In this document: positions 31,747 through 37,897 of the stretch, piece by piece | Numbering within the stretch: position 1 is the first letter of the stretch | How the letters are laid out: every line of letters begins with the position of its first letter | From: Clostridium_AM sp964554365 | GTDB taxonomy: Bacteria > Bacillota > Clostridia > Clostridiales > Clostridiaceae | Length of the DNA: 37,897 bases | Reading direction: 5' to 3' | Assembly (NCBI GenBank): GCA_964554365.1 | Contig: CAZKOJ010000018.1 | Coordinates: 1 to 37,897, forward strand | The notes under the pieces: generated by a model | Told to the model about the DNA's origin: nothing | What the model saw: the letters and a program-made list of their open reading frames with translations, nothing else | Databases searched by the model: none | Translations under genes and position numbers: made by a program

Positions 31747-32946
31747 TTGAAAGATAAAATGAGCACTAAAAATTGGAATGCAGTCTTAGGTGCAGCATTC
31801 CTAATGGCTACTTCTGCTATTGGCCCAGGTTTTTTAACTCAAAGTACGGTATTTACTCAAAAACTTGGAGCAAGTTTTGGCTTTATAATCTTAACATCTA
31901 TAATTTTAGACATAGGTGCTCAACTTAATATATGGAGAATTATTGTAGTTGCAAAAAAACGTGGCCAAGATATTGCTAATATGGTTTTACCTGGTCTTGG
32001 ATACTTTGTTTCCTTGTTAGTAGTTATGGGTGGGCTTGCATTTAATATAGGTAACATAGCCGGTGCTGGTTTGGGTTTAAATGTTATGTTTAATATTGAT
32101 ACTAAAACTGGTGCAATTATCAGTGCTTTAATTGCTATTGGTATTTTTGTTATAAAGGAAGCCGGCAAAGCAATGGATGGTTTTTCACAAATTATGGGGG
32201 TAATAATGATAGCTCTTACAATATACATAGTTGTTACAGCTAATCCCCCTATGGGAACTGCAGTTGTTAAAACTTTCATGCCTGACACCATAGATGTTAT
32301 GTCCATTGTAACTTTAGTTGGTGGTACAGTAGGTGGTTATATAACATTTGCTGGTGGACATAGGCTTTTAGATTCAGGATTAAAGGGTGAGGAAGATCTT
32401 CCTAAAGTTAATAAGGGGTGTATGTCTGGTATCGGAATTGCATCTCTTATGAGAATTTTAATATTTTTAGCTGCACTTGGTGTTATATCTCAAGGATTAA
32501 AACTAGATCCTTCAAATCCACCTGCTTCAGTATTTAAATTAGCTGCAGGTGATATCGGATATAAAATATTTGGAATTGTAATGTGGTCTGCATCTATAAC
32601 CTCAGTTATTGGAGCTGCCTATACTTCTGTATCTTTTATAAAAACTTTTGGAAAATCTATCGCTAAAAATGAAAAAGGCATAATTGTATTATTTATAATT
32701 TTATCCACAATTATTTTTATAATTATTGGACAACCAATTAAAGTTCTAGTTCTAGTAGGTGCTCTTAACGGTTTAATTCTTCCTGTAACTTTAGGAACTA
32801 TGCTTGTTGCGGTTTATAACAAAAAAATCGTTGGCAGTTATAAACATCCTTTTTGGATGACTATTTTTGGTGCTTTTGTAGTTATAATAATGTCTTATTT
32901 AGGAATTAGCACTCTTATTAATCAGCTTCCAAAATTATTTATATAA
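31747..32946 (+). CDS. NRAMP-fold transporter (YcsG-like), probable 5-oxoproline or amino-acid importer
   Basis: 399 residues with about eleven hydrophobic segments, related to the NRAMP family and to the B. subtilis YcsG protein that is encoded in the equivalent operon. True metal-transporting NRAMPs carry DPGN in the first segment; here the corresponding stretch reads AIGPGF, so the metal-binding aspartate is absent. The conserved sixth-segment Met-Pro-His motif is also not visible. With pxpB, pxpC and pxpA directly upstream, uptake of 5-oxoproline or a related amino acid is the best guess, but it remains an inference. The TTG start is nine bases after AAGGAG; an in-frame ATG four codons later is the alternative. 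The operon ends at the bidirectional terminator beginning 32957. Confidence 0.82.
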   Translation: MKDKMSTKNWNAVLGAAFLMATSAIGPGFLTQSTVFTQKLGASFGFIILTSIILDIGAQLNIWRIIVVAKKRGQDIANMVLPGLGYFVSLLVVMGGLAFNIGNIAGAGLGLNVMFNIDTKTGAIISALIAIGIFVIKEAGKAMDGFSQIMGVIMIALTIYIVVTANPPMGTAVVKTFMPDTIDVMSIVTLVGGTVGGYITFAGGHRLLDSGLKGEEDLPKVNKGCMSGIGIASLMRILIFLAALGVISQGLKLDPSNPPASVFKLAAGDIGYKIFGIVMWSASITSVIGAAYTSVSFIKTFGKSIAKNEKGIIVLFIILSTIIFIIIGQPIKVLVLVGALNGLILPVTLGTMLVAVYNKKIVGSYKHPFWMTIFGAFVVIIMSYLGISTLINQLPKLFI

Positions 32947-32956
32947 ACAGAAATTC

Positions 32957-33000
32957 AACTAAAAATACATCCACTTAAGACGTGGATGTATTTTTAGTTT
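32957..33000. terminator. Bidirectional terminator between the pxp operon and the aminotransferase
   Basis: AACTAAAAATACATCCAC (32957-32974) and its complement ending in TTTTTAGTT (to 32999) form an 18-bp stem. Its A-rich and T-rich sides give a T-run on both strands. It overlaps the last base of the converging aminotransferase gene. Confidence 0.85.
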
Positions 33001-34355
33001 TACCATCCCTTAGCTATTTCCAAAACCTCATCAGGTATATCTCCTTCTAAATAGTCATTAATGGCTTCTTCAATTATATTCATTCCTTTATCTAATTGCT
33101 CTTTTTCTATTACAAGTGGTGGTTGAATTCTAAGTACATTTTCTGCAAAAAAAGTTACCATGAGACCTTTTTCCCAACATCTATAGCATATCTTAGCTGC
33201 TGCTTCATGATTTCTAATCTTACTTTTTTTATCAATTACTAAATCTACTCCTATAGAAAGCCCTATACCTCTTACATCTCCTATAATTTTGTACTTTCTT
33301 TTCATATTATTAAAACGTTCCTTTACATACATACCTAAGGTTTCACTTCGTTCCAAAAGTTTTTCCTCTTTTATAACGTCTATAGTAGCCAGTGCAGCCC
33401 TACAGCACAATGCATTTCCACTGGTTGTAAAGGCATGTCCCAAAGAACATAACGATGTCATTATTTCTTCTCTTCCTACTATAGCACTTAAAGGCATTCC
33501 TGAAGCTATTGATTTCCCCATAATTATTGCATCTGGAATTATTCCAAAATTTTCAATACCAAACCATTTTCCTGTACGTCCAAAGCCTTGCTGTACTTCT
33601 TCACTTACAAATAAAATACCGTTTTCTTTGCATATTTTATACAATTCTTCAATATATTCTTTAGGCGGTACCACAAGTCCCGCATCTCCTGCTATTGGTT
33701 CCATTATTACCGCTGCCACTTCTTCTGGTGGCAAATAGCATTTAAATGCAGTTTTTAACTGTTGAAGACATTCCATATTACAAGTTTTAGGTTTATGATT
33801 AAAATCACATCTATAACAATCTGGATAAGGTATATGATGTATATCCGGTAAAAGAGGTCCTACTTTCTTTCTAATAGCAGGGCTTATAGCTGTTAAAGAA
33901 AGTGCTCCATAAGTAGTTCCATGGTAAGACTTTATAAAAGATATTATTTTACTCCTGCCAGTATAACTTCTTGCTAACTTAATCATGCCATCATTAGCAT
34001 CCGACCCACTAAGCCCGAAAATTACTTTTTTACTGAAATTTCCCGGTGTTATATCTATAAGTTGATTTGCCAAATCTACTAGAGACTTATTATACATGTA
34101 AACTGGGGTGTAATGTATATAATTTTCCATTTGTTCACTTATTGCTTGTATTATTTTAGGATGGCAATGCCCAGTATTTATTGCTGCTGCACTACTTAAA
34201 AAATCAATATATTTATTTCCATCTTCATCTTCAATAACCGCTCCTTTTCCAGACTTAACTGCTAATGGATAATACGGTGCTCTTCCTGCTGACGAAACAA
34301 CCTTTTCATCTTCTTTTACTATGTCAATACATTTATTTCTTTTTTCCATATACAA
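33000..34355 (-). CDS. Class III pyridoxal-phosphate aminotransferase (GabT/omega-transaminase-like)
   Basis: 451 residues, typical of the class. Features in order: an N-terminal arm with FLSSAAAINTGHCHPKI near 50-66, the phosphate-binding SGSDANDGMIKLAR near 117-130, SYHGTTYG near 143-150, the cofactor aspartate region replaced by the VSEEVQQGFGRTG segment near 248-260 (this class more often has DEVQ), and the PLP lysine in IMGKSIASGMPLSA near 278-291. A cysteine-rich insertion (PDCYRCDFNHKPKTCNMEC) near 177-195 is typical of a subgroup. Likely amino donors are GABA, ornithine or other omega- or branched-chain amino acids. The TTG start lies six bases after GGAGG, with an in-frame ATG two codons later. 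Its position beside the oxoprolinase operon fits glutamate and amino-acid catabolism, but it is transcribed separately. Confidence 0.88.
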   Translation of the reverse strand: MYMEKRNKCIDIVKEDEKVVSSAGRAPYYPLAVKSGKGAVIEDEDGNKYIDFLSSAAAINTGHCHPKIIQAISEQMENYIHYTPVYMYNKSLVDLANQLIDITPGNFSKKVIFGLSGSDANDGMIKLARSYTGRSKIISFIKSYHGTTYGALSLTAISPAIRKKVGPLLPDIHHIPYPDCYRCDFNHKPKTCNMECLQQLKTAFKCYLPPEEVAAVIMEPIAGDAGLVVPPKEYIEELYKICKENGILFVSEEVQQGFGRTGKWFGIENFGIIPDAIIMGKSIASGMPLSAIVGREEIMTSLCSLGHAFTTSGNALCCRAALATIDVIKEEKLLERSETLGMYVKERFNNMKRKYKIIGDVRGIGLSIGVDLVIDKKSKIRNHEAAAKICYRCWEKGLMVTFFAENVLRIQPPLVIEKEQLDKGMNIIEEAINDYLEGDIPDEVLEIAKGW

Positions 34356-34423
34356 ACATCCCCTCCCTTAATATAATGCAACAAAACATTACTTTCTTTC
34401 ATAAATATATGTTTAATAAATGT

Positions 34424-34429
34424 ATTATA
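34424..34429 (-). promoter_or_regulatory. Likely -10 element of the aminotransferase gene
   Basis: A consensus TATAAT on the minus strand lies about 70 bases before the start codon. The -35 region (TAGAAT/AGAATT at 17-18 bases) is poor, so an activator may be needed, or the call may be wrong. Confidence 0.35.
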
Positions 34430-34603
34430 GCATGAAAATTCTATAAATTCTATATTTTCTAAAAATAGCGGCAAATTTTTACTGTTGCTCTTGTACTACT
34501 TACTTTAGGCTGTACTACCTTACCTACTAATCCAATTTACAAAAATTTTATCACCTATTGGTATATCCTTAATAATTTCAACTAAAATTCACTTCATAAA
34601 CGC

Positions 34604-34633
34604 AATTACACCAACTTTAAAGTTGGTGTAATT
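34604..34633 (-). terminator. Terminator of the YitT-family gene
   Basis: AATTACACCAACTTT and AAAGTTGGTGTAATT form a perfect 15-bp inverted repeat that directly follows the YitT-family stop codon on the minus strand. Confidence 0.75.
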
Positions 34634-34637
34634 ATAA

Positions 34638-35495
34638 TTAATGTATTGGTTTTTTCTTATACCTTTTTCCTGTAACTTCAACGCTCCCTATAGTTACTAG
34701 GGCATTTTCATCAAATCCGCTTACAATAGTTTTTAGCTTTGCTATTTCCAAACGTGTTACAACTACATAGATAACATTTGTAGGTGCCTTTTTGTAACCA
34801 CCCTTTCCCGGAAGTAAAGTTACTCCTCTTCCTAACCTATCCATTAAAGCTTCAGTTATAGCCTTATGCTTTTCTGAAATAATAAATACTGCCTTTGACT
34901 CATCCACGCCCTCAACTACAATATCAATTACCTTGAACGCAATAAAATAAGCAATTAAAGAATACATTGCTCTATCCCATCCAAAAACAATACCTGCTCC
35001 ACCTAATATGAATAAATTAAAAAACATGACAATTTCTCCAATTGAAAAAACTGTGCTTTTATCAAATATTATAGCAATAATTTCAGTTCCATCTAAAGAA
35101 CCTCCATTTCTTATTATAATACCGACTCCAATTCCTACTATTATTCCACCAAAAACCGCTGCTAATAGAATATCATTGGTTACGCCTGGAATAGGCCCAA
35201 GAGTTGTTACTCCAATCGAGAAAAATATTACAGATATTAATGTTGAAAGTGTAAATGTTTTTCCTATTTGTTTATATCCTACTATAAGAAAAGGAATATT
35301 TAATATAAATATAAATGTTCCTAGAGAAATACCAGTTAAATGACTAAAAATAATTGATATACCAGTTACGCCACCATCGATTATATTATTTGGTATTAAA
35401 AATGTTTCTAAACCAACAGATGCCAGAACTGCCCCTAATAACATAAATAAAACTTTGTTGGCTATTTTAAAAATTTTATGAGATTTTTTCATCAT
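34638..35495 (-). CDS. YitT-family membrane protein (YitT_membrane + DUF2179)
   Basis: 285 residues. Five or six hydrophobic segments (about 10-190) include the conserved LIPNNIIDGGVTGISII stretch near 33-49 and a glycine-rich IRNGGSLDGTEI stretch near 127-138. A soluble C-terminal DUF2179 domain follows (about 200-275), with AVFIISEKHKAITEAL and GRGVTLLPGKGGY, and ends with the KKKP tail. The family is widespread in Firmicutes; its substrate is unknown. The ATG (the first of two adjacent) follows TAGGAGG. A 26-bp perfect palindrome containing a -10 lies just upstream (35511-35536), which suggests repressor control. Confidence 0.88.
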   Translation of the reverse strand: MMKKSHKIFKIANKVLFMLLGAVLASVGLETFLIPNNIIDGGVTGISIIFSHLTGISLGTFIFILNIPFLIVGYKQIGKTFTLSTLISVIFFSIGVTTLGPIPGVTNDILLAAVFGGIIVGIGVGIIIRNGGSLDGTEIIAIIFDKSTVFSIGEIVMFFNLFILGGAGIVFGWDRAMYSLIAYFIAFKVIDIVVEGVDESKAVFIISEKHKAITEALMDRLGRGVTLLPGKGGYKKAPTNVIYVVVTRLEIAKLKTIVSGFDENALVTIGSVEVTGKRYKKKPIH

Positions 35496-35510
35496 ATCTA
35501 CCTCCTAATA

Positions 35511-35536
35511 TTATTATACATTATAATGTATAATAA
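35511..35536. promoter_or_regulatory. 26-bp perfect palindrome over the YitT-family gene promoter
   Basis: The palindrome has TTATTATACATTA as one half and its exact complement as the other, with TATAAT within it on the minus strand. It lies 15 bases before the start codon. Chance is less likely at this length than for the shorter AT palindromes in the window, though the alphabet is nearly A and T only. Confidence 0.45.
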
Positions 35537-35549
35537 CTAAAAACTTTTA

Positions 35550-35579
35550 TTGACATATGAAGAACATAATCCCTATAAT
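35550..35579 (+). promoter_or_regulatory. Near-consensus promoter, probably for the chemotaxis receptor gene
   Basis: TTGACA (35550-35555) and TATAAT (35574-35579) are both perfect hexamers, 18 bases apart. Transcription from about 35586 would give a leader of about 280 bases before the receptor gene. That leader (35586-35868) is very AT-rich; I see no riboswitch, terminator or small gene with a ribosome site in it. Confidence 0.6.
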
Positions 35580-35868
35580 TTACTCTCAACTGTATTATTA
35601 TACTTAAATATAAATGCAATTAAATATTTCATTTACAATATTATTATTCATTACAAATAAGATATAGTAAAGTATTTGCTACATTTTACGATAATTAAGC
35701 ATAAGTTTTAGTATATTTTTAATTAAATACAATAAATTCATAAAACTGTATAACTGATTTTATCTTATTTGCTGGAATTTCACACTTAAAATTTTTAACT
35801 GTACTAATATACTTACTAAATTATTTAGCTTTTCAATTCTAATCATTAATAAAAATGGAGGTAATTTC

Positions 35869-37560
35869 ATGTTAAAAAATGTGAAAATAACAACTGCAAT
35901 TATTATTATCTGGACAATCTCTTTAATATCTACACTTTCATTGGGAATTATAGGACTTAAAAACATGGGTAGTATGAATAAAAGTTTGGATACTATTTAT
36001 AGTGAAAATTTAACAGGAGTTATAGAGTTAGCAAATATTAATGGGACCTTCGGGGTTATGAGAAATGCTTTCACAAAATTATTAGACAGAAAATATGATG
36101 ACGCTTACATAAAAGCCATTGAAGAATGTGATAAAGAAATTCAATATATTCTTAAGGATTACATTTCTTCAGGTATGACTAAAGAAGATAATATTAAAAT
36201 CAATAAGTTTCAAAAGGATTACGCAGAATACAAGGGCATTGTAGAACCTGTAAAAAAATTAAAACTAGAAAACAAGGAAATCCCTCACGAAATTATATTA
36301 ACTTTAGGCAAATTAGGTGATGAACTAAGTTTACAGTTAAAAGATAATATTGAACTTAATAAATCGCAAGCAGAAAAAATAAATACAACTAACTCTTATA
36401 ATTACAATAAAATCAAAATATTATTTATTATAATATTATTTGTTGTGTTAGGAATTTTAAGCATTACTTCTTTCATTATGCTTTCTATTATTAAATCTTC
36501 TATAAAAAATTTGACTTCTGCACTAAAAACAGTTTCCTCTGGTGATTTCACAGTAAAAATAGATACGTCATCCACTAATGAATTTGGTGTAATGAATAGG
36601 GAACTTTCATCCACTATACATTCAATATCAAAAATGTTAGAAGGTATTAAAAAAAATACAAATACTATTAATGAACAGGCTATATCATTGTCTGCAGTTT
36701 CAGAAGAAATGTCTTCATCTTCCAATGAAGTATCTACTGCTGTGCATGAAATAGCTGAAGGTTCAACCTCTCAAGCTGGAGAACTAATTCAAATGGCTGG
36801 AACTTTAAATGATTTTGGACAGACAATTGCTAAAATTGTTGTATCTGTTGAAAATGTAGATGCAGATGCTAAAAACATAAACAGCATGGCTAAAAGTAGT
36901 AATAAGGACTTAAACAACCTGGTAAAATCCGTTAATAACATAAGTTCATCCTTTGAAGATGTAAGCACAAAAGTAGAAACTCTAGGAATAAGCGTTAAGA
37001 AAATTAACGAAATTACTGAACTTATTAACAGCATAGCTGATAAAACTAATCTTTTAGCACTTAATGCAGCTATTGAGGCAGCAAGAGCTGGTGAATCTGG
37101 TAAAGGTTTTGCAGTAGTAGCTGATGAAATTAGAAAGCTAGCTGAGCAAAGTAAATCTTCTTCATCAGAAATCAATAATCTAATCACAATAATTTCTAGT
37201 GAAACAGGTAGAACTATTGATAATACAAATAAAGTAAATACTGAACTTAAAAATCAAGTAACAATAATAGATCATTCTATACTATCTTTTAAAGACATAA
37301 TTAGTGGTATAGAAAATATACTTCCATTAATTTCTCATGTCAACGTTGAAGTAAAAAACATTAATGAAGAAAAGAATGGTATCATTAATAAAATTGAAAC
37401 TGCTTCAGCTGTTGCAGAAGAAAATTCCGCATCTTCAGAAGAAATATCTGCTTCTTCAGAGCAAATAAATGTTTCTTCACATGAAGTAGCAACCAGTGCT
37501 GAAAGTCTTGCATATATTGCTAATAAGACCTTAGATGATGTTAATAAGTTTAAACTGTAA
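35869..37560 (+). CDS. Methyl-accepting chemotaxis protein
   Basis: 563 residues, a classical membrane chemoreceptor. A first membrane segment lies at about 8-30, followed by an extracytoplasmic four-helix-bundle sensor (about 31-180; helices with LTGVIELANINGTFGVMR and KFQKDYAEYKGIVEP). A second membrane segment (about 183-207) and a HAMP linker (about 206-258) lead into a long signalling coiled coil. The highly conserved hairpin tip ALNAAIEAARAGESGKGFAV with EIRKLAEQS lies near 398-430, where CheA and CheW bind. The ligand cannot be read from the sequence. GGAGG lies seven bases before the ATG. It is transcribed alone, from the promoter at 35550 to the terminator at 37577. Confidence 0.95.
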   Translation: MLKNVKITTAIIIIWTISLISTLSLGIIGLKNMGSMNKSLDTIYSENLTGVIELANINGTFGVMRNAFTKLLDRKYDDAYIKAIEECDKEIQYILKDYISSGMTKEDNIKINKFQKDYAEYKGIVEPVKKLKLENKEIPHEIILTLGKLGDELSLQLKDNIELNKSQAEKINTTNSYNYNKIKILFIIILFVVLGILSITSFIMLSIIKSSIKNLTSALKTVSSGDFTVKIDTSSTNEFGVMNRELSSTIHSISKMLEGIKKNTNTINEQAISLSAVSEEMSSSSNEVSTAVHEIAEGSTSQAGELIQMAGTLNDFGQTIAKIVVSVENVDADAKNINSMAKSSNKDLNNLVKSVNNISSSFEDVSTKVETLGISVKKINEITELINSIADKTNLLALNAAIEAARAGESGKGFAVVADEIRKLAEQSKSSSSEINNLITIISSETGRTIDNTNKVNTELKNQVTIIDHSILSFKDIISGIENILPLISHVNVEVKNINEEKNGIINKIETASAVAEENSASSEEISASSEQINVSSHEVATSAESLAYIANKTLDDVNKFKL

Positions 37561-37576
37561 TTAATATGCCTGTCAT

Positions 37577-37622
37577 GGATATCCGAAATATATTGTGTAC
37601 CTTCGGATATCCTATTATTTTT
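37577..37622. terminator. Terminator between the chemoreceptor gene and the converging partial gene
   Basis: GGATATCCGAA (37577-37587) pairs perfectly with TTCGGATATCC (37602-37612), followed by a T-rich tract on the plus strand. Confidence 0.8.
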
Positions 37623-37683
37623 TATATGAACATATTTCTAAGCCTCAGATGGATTTTATCTTCCACCTGATTTAAGATTTAAG

Positions 37684-37897
37684 TTACACTTTAAAAACCT
37701 CTGCATTCTCAAGTGCACTGTAATGAGCATACCCACCTATATGAAGTGGTGTATCTCCTATTTCCGGATCTACATGCATACCACCCATACAAGGATAGCT
37801 GTGCCAAAATTTTGCCACTGATTTCTTTGCTTCTTCGCCAATTTTTTTACCTATTAAGTGCTTTGCTATATTATATCCATTTCCACATGGAGCAGAA
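37684..37897 (-). CDS. Unrecognised protein, C-terminal 70 residues only
   Basis: The gene runs off the right edge, so the start is missing. The visible frame reads SAPCGNGYNIAKHLIGKK at the edge, then FWHSYPCMGGMHVDPEIGDT and LHIGGYAHYSALENAEVFKV before the stop. Two cysteines and two histidines (PCGNG, YPCMGGMHVD, LHIGGYAH) in well-ordered sequence suggest a metal-binding or thiol enzyme. The PCGNGYNIAKHL segment faintly recalls DUF166 proteins, but I would not rely on this. Confidence 0.6.
   Translation of the reverse strand, partial: SAPCGNGYNIAKHLIGKKIGEEAKKSVAKFWHSYPCMGGMHVDPEIGDTPLHIGGYAHYSALENAEVFKV

Noticed and set aside
1..37897. CRISPR array, tRNA or rRNA genes, prophage genes and integrases
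   Set aside because: I saw no regularly spaced direct repeats, no tRNA-like cloverleaf with CCA and no phage or recombinase protein in any frame.

Overview
The window looks like chromosome of a low-GC, AT-rich Clostridium (sensu stricto; the protein set recalls the C. botulinum/C. sporogenes group, but this is an impression, not a database result). Shine-Dalgarno sequences are strong (GGAGG), TTG and GTG starts are common, and intergenic regions are very AT-rich.

Layout. (1) 1-4110: the 3' part of an unassigned structured RNA, an AI-2E-family permease (minus), then a consensus promoter, a molybdenum-cofactor (Moco) riboswitch and two molybdopterin-binding genes (plus). (2) 4190-6460: an ECF-type sigma factor with a DUF4367-like membrane anti-sigma partner, a small membrane protein behind an operator-like inverted repeat, and a 42-aa protein gene. 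(3) 6609-26005: one long minus-strand run of twelve tightly packed genes. In transcription order they are a beta-sandwich protein, zinc-ribbon GTPase A, a large GAP1-type protein, membrane-anchored zinc-ribbon GTPase C, a secreted/membrane vWA protein, a tubulin-like protein, a 782-aa protein that may be a degenerate tubulin-fold partner, a polytopic vWA protein, a second beta-sandwich protein, zinc-ribbon GTPase B, a short GAP1-type protein and a lipoprotein N-acetylmuramoyl-L-alanine amidase. An unassigned RNA-like element and a palindrome precede it. (4) 26288-28998: a 4-TM protein, a lipoprotein with three rhodanese domains and a doubtful small ORF, with an unassigned three-way-junction-like element upstream. 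(5) 29219-32946: a 5-oxoproline (pyroglutamate) operon, pxpB-pxpC-pxpA plus an NRAMP-fold transporter. It converges on a class III aminotransferase. (6) 34638-37897: a YitT-family membrane protein, a methyl-accepting chemotaxis protein and the 3' end of an unrecognised gene.

Main point. Region 3 is the candidate novel system. Its parts (three paired-type GTPases with zinc ribbons, two GTPase-associated GAP1 proteins, two vWA proteins, a tubulin homologue) belong to families known mainly from comparative genomics of predicted NTP-dependent conflict systems. Topology read from the sequences puts both vWA domains and the amidase outside the membrane, and the tubulin-like, GAP1 and GTPase domains inside. 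I infer a membrane-spanning machine in which external sensing by the vWA domains, or an intracellular trigger, is coupled to GTPase/tubulin assembly and possibly to cell-wall cleavage. This is a hypothesis; no part of it has been tested here.
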